Source of the DNA: Alteromonadaceae bacterium
GTDB lineage: Bacteria > Pseudomonadota > Gammaproteobacteria > Enterobacterales > Alteromonadaceae
Length of the DNA: 42,793 nucleotides
Direction of reading: 5' to 3'
Assembly: GCA_023301705.1 (NCBI GenBank)
Contig: JALZUE010000091.1
Span: forward strand, 1 to 42,793
Below the pieces are notes generated by a model. It saw only the letters and a program-made list of their open reading frames with translations. It had not been told where the DNA came from and did no database searches. Each line of letters starts with the position of its first letter. The first letter of the stretch is position 1. This document shows, piece by piece, positions 12,179-20,950 of the stretch. A program made the position numbers and the translations under genes.

Positions 12179-12940
12179 TTATTGTCGCTTTAATACTTCA
12201 CCCGCTAATGCGAGATATGCTTTAGCACCTGTTGAAGATTTATCATAATACATCGCAGGAGCTCCAAAACTTGGTGCTTCAGCTAAACGCACATTACGAG
12301 GAATAACAGTACGATATACTTTATCACCAAAGTGACGCTTTAATTGCTCTGATACATCGTTAGCTAAACGATTACGAGGGTCGTACATGGTGCGTAATAT
12401 ACCTTCGATATATAAATCACCATTAACTACAGATGTTAATTGAGAAATAGTATCCATTAATGCTGTTAACCCCTCTAATGCATAATATTCACATTGCATT
12501 GGCACTAAAACAGAATTAGCTGCTGTCATAGCATTAACGGTTAACATATTTAAAGAAGGAGGGCAGTCAATGATAATAAAGTCGTAATAGTCATTAACAG
12601 ATTTTAATGCATTTTTGAGTTTTTGTTCTCTGGCAAAAACTGTCATTAATTTAATTTCAACTGCTGTTACATCAGAGTTAGCTGCGATTAAGTCATAAAT
12701 ACCGGAAGTGTTTTTAACAATCACTTCATTAATTGGTTTATCTTCAACTAATAATTCATAGCTTGTTGATTCAACATCATATTTATCAACACCACTGCCC
12801 ATAGTGGCATTACCTTGAGGATCAAGGTCAATTAATAGAACTTTGCGTTTAGTTGCTGCTAATGAAGCAGCTAAATTCACTGAGGTAGTTGTTTTACCAA
12901 CACCTCCTTTTTGATTAGCAACTGCTATTACTTTTCCCAC
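12179..12940 (-). CDS. parA: Chromosome-partitioning ATPase ParA (Soj family)
   Basis: ParA is a deviant-Walker ATPase that binds the nucleoid non-specifically and pulls ParB-parS complexes apart. The 253-residue protein has the deviant P-loop KGGVGKTT (11-18), with the signature first lysine Lys11. [11 protein letters not shown] and the Walker B-like [11 protein letters not shown] follow. It lacks the N-terminal DNA-binding extension of plasmid type Ia ParA, so it is of the chromosomal short type. It forms an operon with parB and lies just after rsmG, the usual order in Pseudomonas and Shewanella. Confidence 0.98.
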   Translation of the reverse strand: MGKVIAVANQKGGVGKTTTSVNLAASLAATKRKVLLIDLDPQGNATMGSGVDKYDVESTSYELLVEDKPINEVIVKNTSGIYDLIAANSDVTAVEIKLMTVFAREQKLKNALKSVNDYYDFIIIDCPPSLNMLTVNAMTAANSVLVPMQCEYYALEGLTALMDTISQLTSVVNGDLYIEGILRTMYDPRNRLANDVSEQLKRHFGDKVYRTVIPRNVRLAEAPSFGAPAMYYDKSSTGAKAYLALAGEVLKRQ

Positions 12941-12979
12941 AAAATCTACCCATTAAATGTATTGTTAAACAATACGTTG

Positions 12980-13603
12980 TTATTTATTTTTTACTAATTG
13001 TATAACATGTCTTTGTGCATCAAGTGTAGGTACTTTAATTTCATGCACTTGTTCAAGATGAATATGTTCAGGTAATTGCGATAATTCATCTGTAGGCTCT
13101 ACACCTTTTAATGCATAAAAATGAGCACCGTTAGGTATTAAATGTTCACACCAATTTATCATATCAAGTAAAGAAGCAAATGCACGGCTTAATACACCAT
13201 CAAATTGCTGTTCTTGGTAATCTTCTACTCTTGATAATACTGGTGTAACATTTTCAAGTTTTAATTGAAAAACAACTTGGCGCAAAAATGTAATTCTTTT
13301 ACCTAAGCTATCTAATAATACAAAGTTTTTCTCAGGATACAATATCGATAATGGTATTCCTGGTAAACCAGGACCTGTTCCAACATCAATAAAATTTTTT
13401 CCTTTAAGTACATCTCCAACCATTAAACTATCAAGTATATGTTTAACAAGCATTTCTTCCGGATCACGCACAGAAGTGAGATTATACGCTTTATTCCATT
13501 TATTTAACAATTCAACATATTGAATTAATTGATTAATTTGTAAATCAGTTAATTTTAACGAAGTTTTTGAAAGTAAATTCTCTAGTGTTGATTTTAACGC
13601 CAT
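12980..13603 (-). CDS. rsmG: 16S rRNA (guanine527-N7)-methyltransferase
   Basis: RsmG (GidB) methylates G527 in the 530 loop of 16S rRNA using S-adenosylmethionine; loss confers low-level streptomycin resistance in other bacteria. The 207-residue protein has the SAM-binding glycine motif VGTGPGLPG (74-82), preceded by [20 protein letters not shown], a typical segment of the family. [10 protein letters not shown] lies further on. It starts 17 bp after mnmG and so probably shares its transcript. Confidence 0.97.
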   Translation of the reverse strand: MALKSTLENLLSKTSLKLTDLQINQLIQYVELLNKWNKAYNLTSVRDPEEMLVKHILDSLMVGDVLKGKNFIDVGTGPGLPGIPLSILYPEKNFVLLDSLGKRITFLRQVVFQLKLENVTPVLSRVEDYQEQQFDGVLSRAFASLLDMINWCEHLIPNGAHFYALKGVEPTDELSQLPEHIHLEQVHEIKVPTLDAQRHVIQLVKNK

Positions 13604-13620
13604 AATTAATTGATTAAACC

Positions 13621-15510
13621 TTAAGCAGACTTACGTAATAAGCCATGTTTTTTTAAATAAACAAGTAATAAAGAAATTGCTGCTGGTGTAATTCCTGAAA
13701 TACGAGAAGCTTTACCAATAGTTTCAGGTCTTGCATCTGATAACTTAGCAACAACTTCATTTGATAAGCCCGAAATTTGGCTAAAATTAAAATCAACGGG
13801 AATAAGCGTATTTTCATGACGCTTCTTTTTTTCTATTTCATCAAGCTGTCTATCAATGTAACCAGCATATTTAATTTGAATTTCAACTTGCTCTGACGCT
13901 TCTTTATCAGCCAAGGCAGGGCCCAATAAATCAATTTTCACTAAATCATTATAATTAACTTCTGGACGCTTGATAATGTCAGCCAAAGAAGCCTCTTTGC
14001 TAATAGGTGTTTTCAGTAATGTATTTAAATCATTTACGGCAGGGTGGTCTTTATGAATCCATGTTGATTTTAAACGTTGACGTTCTTGTTCAATATTTTC
14101 CATTTTTTCATTAAAGCGTTTCCACCTTGCATCACATACTAAACCTATTTCACGGCCTTTTTCTGTTAAACGTATATCTGCGTTATCTTCGCGTAATAAC
14201 AAACGGTATTCCGCTCGTGAAGTAAACATACGGTATGGTTCTTTAGTGCCTAGTGTTGCTAAGTCGTCAACTAGTACACCCATGTATGCTTGATTACGTT
14301 CCAAAATTAAAGGTTCTTTTTCTTGTACTCGAAGGGCAGCATTGGTGGCAGCAATTAAACCTTGGGCACCAGCTTCCTCATAACCTGTTGTTCCATTAAT
14401 TTGACCAGCAAAATATAAATTAGTAACAAATTTACTTTCTAATGTTTGTTTTAAATCACGAGGATCAAAAAAGTCATACTCTATGGCATAACCAGGCCTT
14501 GTAATATGTGCGTTTTCAAAACCCTTAATTGATCTAACAAGATCCATTTGTACATCAAACGGTAAACTCGTAGATATACCATTAGGGTAAATTTCATGTG
14601 TTGTTAAACCTTCTGGTTCAACAAAAATTTGATGTGAATTTTTTTCAGAAAAGCGGTGTATTTTATCTTCAATAGAAGGGCAATAACGTGGTCCAACTCC
14701 TTCAATTACACCTGTATACATTGGTGATCTATCTAAACCTGATCGAATAATATCATGTGTTTTTTCATTAGTATGCGTTATGAAACAAGGTACTTGTTCT
14801 GGGTGATCCTCTTTAGAGCCCATAAATGAAAATACAGGCCTTGGCGTATCACCAGGTTGTTTTTCCATGACTGAAAAATCAAGTGTTCTAGCATCTAATC
14901 TTGGTGGTGTGCCGGTTTTTAAACGATCCATTCTAAATGGCATGTCTCGCATGCTTTTAGCTAAGTTTACTGATGCAGGATCGCCAGCTCTACCGCCTTG
15001 ATAATTATTTAAGCCGATATGTATTTGTCCCGCAAGAAAAGTTCCAACGGTTAATACAACGGTTTTACCTTTAAATTTCAAGCCCATTTGTGTTGATACA
15101 CCAACGACTTGATCGTCTTCTAAAATAAGATCATCACAAGGTTGTTGAAAAATAGTGAGGTTAGCTTGGTTTTCTAAATAATTACGAACAAATGATCGGT
15201 ATAACACACGATCCGCTTGCGCTCTTGTTGCTCGTACTGCAGGGCCTTTACTTGCATTCAACGTTCTAAATTGAATTGCTGAATGATCAATAGCCGTTGC
15301 CATTAAACCACCAAGTGCATCGATCTCTTTGACTAAATGTCCTTTGCCAATTCCACCAATTGCTGGATTACACGACATTTGGCCTAATGTATCGATGTTA
15401 TGAGTTAACAATAATGTTTTACAACCCATACGAGATGAGGCTAATGCTGCTTCTGTACCAGCATGACCACCACCAACAACAATTACATCAAAAGAGTCTT
15501 GATACCACAT
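13621..15510 (-). CDS. mnmG: tRNA uridine-34 carboxymethylaminomethyl modification enzyme MnmG (GidA)
   Basis: MnmG works with MnmE to install the (carboxymethyl)aminomethyl group at the wobble uridine of several tRNAs, using FAD and tetrahydrofolate. The 629-residue protein (same length as E. coli) begins with the FAD-binding loop [13 protein letters not shown] (11-23). The signature [12 protein letters not shown] follows, then [11 protein letters not shown] and [16 protein letters not shown]. The C-terminal helical domain that binds MnmE and tRNA is complete ([23 protein letters not shown]). It borders oriC and is transcribed away from it, as in E. coli. Confidence 0.99.
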   Translation of the reverse strand: MWYQDSFDVIVVGGGHAGTEAALASSRMGCKTLLLTHNIDTLGQMSCNPAIGGIGKGHLVKEIDALGGLMATAIDHSAIQFRTLNASKGPAVRATRAQADRVLYRSFVRNYLENQANLTIFQQPCDDLILEDDQVVGVSTQMGLKFKGKTVVLTVGTFLAGQIHIGLNNYQGGRAGDPASVNLAKSMRDMPFRMDRLKTGTPPRLDARTLDFSVMEKQPGDTPRPVFSFMGSKEDHPEQVPCFITHTNEKTHDIIRSGLDRSPMYTGVIEGVGPRYCPSIEDKIHRFSEKNSHQIFVEPEGLTTHEIYPNGISTSLPFDVQMDLVRSIKGFENAHITRPGYAIEYDFFDPRDLKQTLESKFVTNLYFAGQINGTTGYEEAGAQGLIAATNAALRVQEKEPLILERNQAYMGVLVDDLATLGTKEPYRMFTSRAEYRLLLREDNADIRLTEKGREIGLVCDARWKRFNEKMENIEQERQRLKSTWIHKDHPAVNDLNTLLKTPISKEASLADIIKRPEVNYNDLVKIDLLGPALADKEASEQVEIQIKYAGYIDRQLDEIEKKKRHENTLIPVDFNFSQISGLSNEVVAKLSDARPETIGKASRISGITPAAISLLLVYLKKHGLLRKSA

Positions 15511-15903
15511 TTTTAAAACCTGTGACTTAAATTTAAGGGCAGTTATTTTAACTTTTTTTATGGCTGAGGGGAATGCTAAATGTTTTAAATTTTGAGAAGT
15601 GGATCTTTAATAAAATATAAGATCTATTTAAAGATCTTTATTACTATTACTATTAGGATCATGGTTTTCTGTTGATAAGCCAAATTTCCTTATATAGATC
15701 AATAGACTTATAAGGATCTTAAGTTGTGATCAAACCTTGATCAACTCTAGTATAAAGCTTTGATAAAGTACTGTTTTATCCACAGCCAAAGATCGTGTTT
15801 TTTTAATGTACGGGTTATTAAGATCTAATTCATCTAGTAATACATAAGTTATTCACAATAATAATAAAAAAAAGTTATTTAATAGTATAAGTTGTGAATA
15901 AGT
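15511..15903. other. oriC: Chromosomal replication origin (oriC), E. coli-type, between mnmG and mioC
   Basis: This 393-bp AT-rich gap lies exactly where oriC sits in enterics and vibrios. On the mnmG side are three 13-mer-like unwinding elements beginning GATCT: GATCTTTAATAAA (15602-15614), GATCTATTTAAAG (15621-15633) and GATCTTTATTACT (15633-15645). DnaA boxes are TTATCCACA (15776-15784, plus), TTATTCACA (15849-15857, plus), TTATTCACA (15893-15901, minus) and the weaker TTATCAACA (15670-15678, minus). Ten GATC sites fall in 15602-15825, and five more in the adjoining end of mioC (15915-15997). This matches Dam/SeqA-controlled origins. A dyad CCTTATA/TATAAGG lies at 15688-15715. The mnmG promoter should also be here, but I cannot fix it. 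Confidence 0.92.
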
Positions 15904-16350
15904 TCATGATAAGTGATCTTTATGATCACTTAACCATTGTTGACTGTTTAATTCAGGATCTATATCTTGATCCATATCTAGCGTTAATAACTCGATCTTT
16001 TGTTTACAACCTTTTGTTACTAAAAGTTTTTTTATATTTTTAGCTGCCATACAAAAGGTATCATAATTAGAGTCACCAACACCTATAACTAAAAAAGGGG
16101 TGTGGGTAAGATCATATTCACAGGTTTCTAGATCTAAAATAAACCGTTGTATGTTGTCAGGGTAATCACCTGCGCCATGTGTTGATGTACATACTAACCA
16201 TGTTTGATCTTTGTATGGTATTTCAGCAATATTAGGTGATAAATGTACTGTTGCTTCATGCCCAAGTTCTATTAATGTCTCTTCACATGCTTCTGCAACA
16301 TACTCTGTTGTGCCTAACATACTGCCTACGATGATTTGAAATGAAGCCAT
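15904..16350 (-). CDS. mioC: Flavodoxin-like protein MioC
   Basis: MioC is a short-chain FMN-binding flavodoxin; in E. coli it supports biotin synthase activity in vitro. The 148-residue protein (E. coli 147) has the FMN phosphate loop near SMLGTTEYVAEA (about 9-20), CTSTHGAGDYPDN (about 54-66) and VIGVGDSNYDTFC (about 88-100), the isoalloxazine-contacting loops of flavodoxins. It is transcribed toward oriC, so read-through could influence origin opening, as described for E. coli. Its last 100 bp carry a run of GATC sites that extends the origin cluster. Confidence 0.95.
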   Translation of the reverse strand: MASFQIIVGSMLGTTEYVAEACEETLIELGHEATVHLSPNIAEIPYKDQTWLVCTSTHGAGDYPDNIQRFILDLETCEYDLTHTPFLVIGVGDSNYDTFCMAAKNIKKLLVTKGCKQKIELLTLDMDQDIDPELNSQQWLSDHKDHLS

Positions 16351-16498
16351 AAAAGGTCTCTATATTGGAAAATTTATTGGATGATATTCGTTATTTTAGC
16401 ACTTAATATTAATTTTGAACGGGCTAAAATTTAGTTTGTTTAGTGTATTTTTAAATGGAAAATTGATTATATATTTTCAGTTTTGAGCGTAGTTTTAA

Positions 16499-16534
16499 TG
16501 AAGTAACGAAATAAAAGGTGGGCTCGTTACTTCA
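16499..16534. repeat. Inverted repeat between mnmE and mioC
   Basis: TGAAGTAACGA (16499-16509) pairs perfectly with TCGTTACTTCA (16524-16534) across a 14-nt spacer. It lies 30-65 bp past the mnmE stop. Neither strand has a clear T-run after it, so it could be a weak terminator of mnmE, a transcript-end stabiliser or an operator for mioC. Confidence 0.6.
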
Positions 16535-16563
16535 CTGAGTAGTTTATTTAATCCAAGTTAAGG

Positions 16564-17952
16564 TTATTTACCAATACAAAATGAAGAAAATATTTCACCA
16601 AGCAAATCGTCGTTAGTAAATTCGCCGGTTATTTCATTAAGTGCTTGCTGACATAAGCGTAATTCTTCAGCTAATATTTCACCCGCTACGTATGACTCAA
16701 GCTGATCAAGACCAATAATAAGATGGTGATAAGCATTATCTAAAGCTACTAAGTGGCGGCGTCTTGCCATAAAACCACCTTCCATATTACCTTGATAGCC
16801 CATCACTGTTTTAAGGTGCTGTGTTAGTTCATCAAGCCCGTTACCTGTTTTTGCTGATAGCGTGACAATTGATGTATTGTCTTGTTCGGTAATACCTGTA
16901 CTCACGTTACTGATATCGGCTTTATTTCTTACAATAGTGACGCCAATATTTTCAGGTAATTGCTCAAAGAACTCAGGCCAAAAGTTTTGTAAATCGGTAT
17001 TTATGTTCTTTAAGTCAGTGTTACTTGAATCAACCATTAATAGAATTCTATCGGCTTGCTTTATTTCTTGCCAAGCACGTTCAATACCTATTTGTTCTAC
17101 TTTGTCAGGGCTTTCACGTAAACCTGCGGTATCTATAATGTGTAATGGCATGCCATCTATATGTATTTGTTCAGACAGTACGTCGCGCGTTGTACCTTCA
17201 ATGTCAGTGACAATTGCAGATTCTTTACCACTTAATGCATTTAATAAGCTTGATTTGCCAGCATTAGGTCTACCAGCAATAACTACGCGCATACCTTCAC
17301 GTATAATACTGCCTTGTTTAGCCTTATTTTGTGTTATTTTTACTTGTTCAATAATTGCTTTTAAACTATCTACAACTTTTTTATCTGCTAAAAAGTCAAT
17401 TTCTTCTTCAGGGAAATCTATTGCTGCTTCAACATACATACGTAAATGAATAACATTTTCAACTAACTCGTGAATTAGCGTTGAAAAGTCACCTTGTAAA
17501 GAATGTAAAGCACAGCGAGCTGCTTGTTCTGAGTTTGAGTTAATTAAATCAGCAATGGCTTCTGCTTGCGTTAAATCAAGCTTGTCATTTAAAAAAGCTT
17601 GTTCACTAAATTCTCCAGGATTTGCCATTCTAATTTTTGGTAAAGCGACTATTTCTTTGAGAAGCATATCAAGCACAACAGGCCCACCATGGCCTTGAAA
17701 CTCAATAACGTCTTCACCAGTAAATGAATTAGGTGCTTTAAAAAATAAGGCAATACCTTGATCGAGTATTTGTTGATTATTGTCATGAAAAGGCAAGTAT
17801 TCTGCTTTACGAATTTCAGGTACTTTTCCTAATATTGCTTTCGCTGCATTTTTTGCTTCAGGACCAGAAACACGAATTATACCAACACCGCCCCTTCCTG
17901 GTGCTGTTGCTTGTGCTGTAATGGTTTCTTGGTTTGATATTACTTCAGTCAT
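16564..17952 (-). CDS. mnmE: tRNA modification GTPase MnmE (TrmE)
   Basis: MnmE is the GTPase partner of MnmG in wobble-uridine modification. The 462-residue protein (E. coli 454) has the N-terminal tetrahydrofolate-binding domain ([14 protein letters not shown], 17-30). An inserted G domain has the P-loop GRPNAGKSS (227-235), switch TTRD (254-257), DTAG (274-277) and NKAD. The essential C-terminal motif CIGK (Cys459) closes the protein, showing it is full length. AAGG lies 8-9 nt before the ATG. A terminator separates it from yidC, so it should start from its own promoter in 17953-18040. Confidence 0.98.
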   Translation of the reverse strand: MTEVISNQETITAQATAPGRGGVGIIRVSGPEAKNAAKAILGKVPEIRKAEYLPFHDNNQQILDQGIALFFKAPNSFTGEDVIEFQGHGGPVVLDMLLKEIVALPKIRMANPGEFSEQAFLNDKLDLTQAEAIADLINSNSEQAARCALHSLQGDFSTLIHELVENVIHLRMYVEAAIDFPEEEIDFLADKKVVDSLKAIIEQVKITQNKAKQGSIIREGMRVVIAGRPNAGKSSLLNALSGKESAIVTDIEGTTRDVLSEQIHIDGMPLHIIDTAGLRESPDKVEQIGIERAWQEIKQADRILLMVDSSNTDLKNINTDLQNFWPEFFEQLPENIGVTIVRNKADISNVSTGITEQDNTSIVTLSAKTGNGLDELTQHLKTVMGYQGNMEGGFMARRRHLVALDNAYHHLIIGLDQLESYVAGEILAEELRLCQQALNEITGEFTNDDLLGEIFSSFCIGK

Positions 17953-18040
17953 AACTATGCCTTATATTCTTCTAACAAACATATTTTACGTGATTGCGAC
18001 GATATTACCTATTGTTTGTAATGATTAATTGTAACGCAAG

Positions 18041-18070
18041 AAAAAGGCGACCATAAGGTCGCCTTTTTAA
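18041..18070 (-). terminator. Terminator after yidC
   Basis: A perfect 12-bp stem (18041-18052 with 18057-18068) with a 4-nt loop ATAA is flanked by A5 and T5, 24 bp past the yidC stop on the minus strand. It ends the rpmH-rnpA-yidD-yidC transcript. Confidence 0.9.
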
Positions 18071-18093
18071 TGAATACTTGTTTATTTAGTATA

Positions 18094-19743
18094 TTAATTT
18101 TTCGCTTTTAATTTCGCTTTTGCCATACCTGCAAATATAATTTTCATTTGCACTATTGAAATTAAATTACTAACTAACCAGTATAATACTAAGCCAGCAG
18201 GGAAAAAGAAAAAGAATACAGAGAATACCACAGGCATATACTGCATAATTTTTTGCTGCATAGGATCTTGTATTGTCATTGGTTGCATTTTTTGCATAAC
18301 AAACATACTTAAACCCATTAAAGCAGGTAAAATATAATAGGGATCTGAAGATGATAAATCATGTATCCATAAGCCAAAGGTTGCATGGCGTAATTCTACA
18401 CTTTCTAAAAATACCCAATATAAAGCTAAGAAAATAGGCATTTGAACAACAATAGGTAAACAACCACCTGCAGGGTTTACTTTTTCTTTCTTATAAAGCT
18501 CCATCATGCCCTGAGACATTTTTTGGCGGTCATCACCAAAGCGCTCTTTTAATTGGGTAATTTTAGGTTGTAGTTCACGCATTCTAGCCATTGACGTATA
18601 TTGCGCTTTAGTTAATGGGTACATTGCACCTTTCACAATAATTGTGATTAGTATAATCGCTATACCCCAGTTAACCACTACACTTTGAATTGCTGTTAAC
18701 AACCAAAATAATGGCTTACTAATCATTGATAATATGCCGTAATCAACTGTTAAATCTAAACCATCAGCAATATTTTCTAATGCTTCTTGGTTTTTAGGGC
18801 CAACGTATAGTGTTGCTGAAGTAGTCGCTTGGCCATTAGCTGCAATAACAACAGAAGGGGCTTTAAAACCAATAATAGCATCACCAGAACTTTGATGATA
18901 TTTAGTATATAAAAAGTTGTTATCATCCGCTTTTGGCACCCAAGCTGATACAAAGTAATGTTGTAGCATTGCTACCCAACCACCTTGTGTAGTTTGGTTT
19001 AAGTTAACATCAGCAATATCATCGAAGTCATATTTTTCATAATTATCTTCAGTTGTTGAGTATGCTGCACCACGATAGGTAGGAATAAATGCAGAGCCTT
19101 CTTCAACATAGCTTGATTGCTTTAATTGTGCATACAGCTCAACACTTGCATTAGAAGCTAAATTGTTAGTTAATTGGTAATCAACGGTTACCGCATAATT
19201 ATTGCGCTTAAATATATAACTTTTAACAACACTTAAACCATTTTTATCAATGTAAGTTAATGGCACAACTAATTCATCACTACCATCTGCTAGTGTAAAG
19301 TCAGTAGCTTCAACTTGGTAAATAGGGCGGCCTTTTACTAATCTATCTGGGCCATTAGCACCAGTTAAACCACTTTGTGCAATATATTTCTGTTTACCAT
19401 TTTGTAAAATAGTTAATGGAATACCACTGTGCTGTTCAGTTTCATATTTCAATAGTTTTACATCAACAAGGTCACCACCTTGAGTGTTAATTATTGCTTC
19501 AAATACATCTGTTTTAATTGATAACAATTTTCCAGAAGTTTGAATGCTTTCATCAACTAAGTTTGCAGCAGAGTTTATTGATGCCGTTGGAACAAAATCA
19601 TCTCCGTTATTAATAACGTTTTCTTGAGTTGTTTGTTGTTGCTCAATTTCTGTAGCAGGGTTGGTTTCCGCTTCCCATTGTAGAAAAAGGTAAAAAGTTA
19701 CCGCTGCTAGCGCAATAATCAAAAAATTGCGTTGAGATTCCAT
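18094..19743 (-). CDS. yidC: Membrane protein insertase YidC
   Basis: YidC inserts and folds inner-membrane proteins alone or with SecYEG. The 549-residue protein (E. coli 548) has the N-terminal anchor (about residues 6-22, FLIIALAAVTFYLFLQW), and a large periplasmic beta-sandwich domain to about residue 340. A conserved five-helix core follows: WGIAIILITIIVKGAMYPLT, the cytoplasmic hairpin TSMARMRELQPKI, NPAGGCLPIVVQMPIF and the C-terminal helices. It ends with a lysine-rich tail. It is 6 bp after yidD, in the order conserved across bacteria. Confidence 0.98.
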   Translation of the reverse strand: MESQRNFLIIALAAVTFYLFLQWEAETNPATEIEQQQTTQENVINNGDDFVPTASINSAANLVDESIQTSGKLLSIKTDVFEAIINTQGGDLVDVKLLKYETEQHSGIPLTILQNGKQKYIAQSGLTGANGPDRLVKGRPIYQVEATDFTLADGSDELVVPLTYIDKNGLSVVKSYIFKRNNYAVTVDYQLTNNLASNASVELYAQLKQSSYVEEGSAFIPTYRGAAYSTTEDNYEKYDFDDIADVNLNQTTQGGWVAMLQHYFVSAWVPKADDNNFLYTKYHQSSGDAIIGFKAPSVVIAANGQATTSATLYVGPKNQEALENIADGLDLTVDYGILSMISKPLFWLLTAIQSVVVNWGIAIILITIIVKGAMYPLTKAQYTSMARMRELQPKITQLKERFGDDRQKMSQGMMELYKKEKVNPAGGCLPIVVQMPIFLALYWVFLESVELRHATFGLWIHDLSSSDPYYILPALMGLSMFVMQKMQPMTIQDPMQQKIMQYMPVVFSVFFFFFPAGLVLYWLVSNLISIVQMKIIFAGMAKAKLKAKN

Positions 19744-19749
19744 AAGTAA

Positions 19750-19998
19750 TTACTTCTCTTTATTGTTGAGTGGTACAGGGTCGTCACCACCAGAATGTAA
19801 AGGGTGACATTTTAATATACGTTTAACTGCTAGCCAACTACCTTTTATAGCTCCAAAGCGATTTATTGCTTCAATGGCATAAGATGAACAAGTAGGGTTA
19901 AATCGACAATTATTGCCAAGTAAAGGGCTTAGTATACGTTGATATACTCTAATTATAGCGATTGCTATTTTTTGTAACGTCGATCTATTTTTCGCCAT
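19750..19998 (-). CDS. yidD: Membrane protein insertion efficiency factor YidD
   Basis: YidD is a small, membrane-associated protein that assists YidC-dependent insertion. The 82-residue protein has the three conserved cysteines of the family ([15 protein letters not shown] about residues 31-45 and C64 in [15 protein letters not shown]). An amphipathic N-terminal helix ([18 protein letters not shown]) is also present. Its 5' end overlaps the end of rnpA by 34 bp in another frame, as in many bacteria, suggesting coupled translation. Confidence 0.95.
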   Translation of the reverse strand: MAKNRSTLQKIAIAIIRVYQRILSPLLGNNCRFNPTCSSYAIEAINRFGAIKGSWLAVKRILKCHPLHSGGDDPVPLNNKEK

Positions 19999-20321
19999 AT
20001 ACTTGTTATTTGTTGATTAATGTCTTGATTATCTAATTTATCAATGCCTGACTTTACCATGACAACCATATCAATATTAGGTAAATTTTCATTATTTAAT
20101 CGAAAACTTTCACGCACTAGGCGCTTTATTCTATTGCGTTGAACAGCAAGTTTCACTCTTTTTTTGGCAATAGCTAAGCCTAAACGATTTTCATCATTTT
20201 TATTTTGAGTAATTAGAATAGTAAAGTGTTGGGAAGAAAAACGTGTAGCGTTATTAAAAACGTTTTTGAAATGATCGGGAGTCAATAATCTTGACTCCCG
20301 ATTAAATTTACAAGTAACCAT
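19965..20321 (-). CDS. rnpA: Ribonuclease P protein component
   Basis: RnpA binds the RNase P RNA and helps it cleave 5' leaders of pre-tRNAs. The 118-residue basic protein (E. coli 119) contains the family signature [29 protein letters not shown] region (about 46-74), with the RNR core at about 62-64. It follows rpmH by 31 bp and overlaps yidD. The ribosome-binding site is weak (GAGAG about 10 nt upstream), so translation may depend on the upstream rpmH cistron. Confidence 0.97.
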   Translation of the reverse strand: MVTCKFNRESRLLTPDHFKNVFNNATRFSSQHFTILITQNKNDENRLGLAIAKKRVKLAVQRNRIKRLVRESFRLNNENLPNIDMVVMVKSGIDKLDNQDINQQITSIWRKIDRRYKK

Positions 20322-20352
20322 AGGTTACTATCTCTCTATAGTAAGTAAGAGA

Positions 20353-20487
20353 TTAAGCGCTTAAACTTGCGCGGCCTTTAGCACGACGACGAGCTAAAAC
20401 AGCACGACCATTTTTAGTTGCCATGCGAGCACGGAAACCGTGGTTACGTTTACGTTTTAATACGCTAGGTTGAAATGTTCTTTTCAT
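20353..20487 (-). CDS. rpmH: 50S ribosomal protein L34
   Basis: A 44-residue, very basic protein reading [18 protein letters not shown], then [13 protein letters not shown] and [13 protein letters not shown]. This is the complete L34 sequence pattern. It is the first gene of the rpmH-rnpA-yidD-yidC operon, divergent from dnaA. It starts at ATG 20485-20487 and ends at TAA 20353-20355. The strong promoter at 20565-20593 drives it. Confidence 0.98.
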   Translation of the reverse strand: MKRTFQPSVLKRKRNHGFRARMATKNGRAVLARRRAKGRASLSA

Positions 20488-20564
20488 TATGCTGATTCCG
20501 GTTGTTAATATTGCCCTGGCAAAACAGCCTAAGCGAGCATATTGTGTCTAAAAAAAGAGCGCGA

Positions 20565-20593
20565 ATTTTAAAGCTGATAGAGTGATATGTCAA
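20565..20593 (-). promoter_or_regulatory. rpmH operon promoter
   Basis: On the minus strand TTGACA (20588-20593), a 17-bp spacer and TAAAAT (20565-20570) form a near-consensus sigma-70 promoter. The predicted transcript starts near 20558, giving a leader of about 70 nt before rpmH that contains the dyad TTGCC/GGCAA (20510-20521). Confidence 0.85.
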
Positions 20594-20834
20594 TCATTAT
20601 CATCAATTTATTATTAGCTATTTTAAAATGAGGATCGTTAGGATCGTATCTATCCACAGTTTTTTAACATTTTTTGTGAAATAACCTTTAAATATTTAGC
20701 TATGTTGGTATTAATTTAACCATAATATTGATGTTTTTTATTCGTTTTTTACACGATCCTCTTCAATTATTTACTTAAAATTAGGTGCTATACGGTTTTT
20801 TTAGTTAAAACCGCGTATTTGTTGTTTGTCAATA
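20594..20834. promoter_or_regulatory. rpmH-dnaA intergenic region with DnaA-box-like site, AGGATCGT repeats and a hairpin
   Basis: Together with its flanks, this 463-bp non-coding gap (20488-20950) is where Pseudomonas-type origins lie. It has a DnaA-box-like CTATCCACA (20650-20658, one mismatch). AGGATCGT occurs in tandem (20631-20638 and 20640-20647) and once inverted (20753-20760). An imperfect hairpin spans 20790-20818 (ATACGGTTTT with AAAACCGCGTAT, one bulged base). Only three GATC sites are present, and no cluster of DnaA boxes or 13-mers comparable to 15511-15903. I read it as dnaA control DNA, with a secondary origin function only possible. Confidence 0.55.
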
Positions 20835-20863
20835 TTGAACTTGTGGATAACTAGGGAGATAAT
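20835..20863 (+). promoter_or_regulatory. dnaA promoter with an embedded DnaA box
   Basis: TTGAAC (20835-20840), a 17-bp spacer and GATAAT (20858-20863) form a good sigma-70 promoter. The spacer begins with a perfect DnaA box, TTATCCACA on the minus strand (20842-20850). DnaA bound there would block RNA polymerase, which fits the known autoregulation of dnaA. The predicted leader is about 80 nt. Confidence 0.75.
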
Positions 20864-20950
20864 GGAGTTATTATTATAAAAATTATTTCTTTGTTTTTTA
20901 CGTTTTATTTTACATAACGAGCAGAAAACTAAATTCTTTAGGAGTTATGA

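Noticed and set aside
16862-17449. 195-residue plus-strand ORF antisense to mnmE
   Set aside because: It is a shadow of mnmE with no recognisable domain or ribosome-binding site. All similar antisense frames (e.g. in glmU, atpD, atpH, parB, dnaA, gyrB, dprA) were rejected for the same reason.
20946-20948. ATG just before dnaA as its start
   Set aside because: It is in another reading frame; GTG 20951 with AGGAG at six bases matches the family N-terminus.
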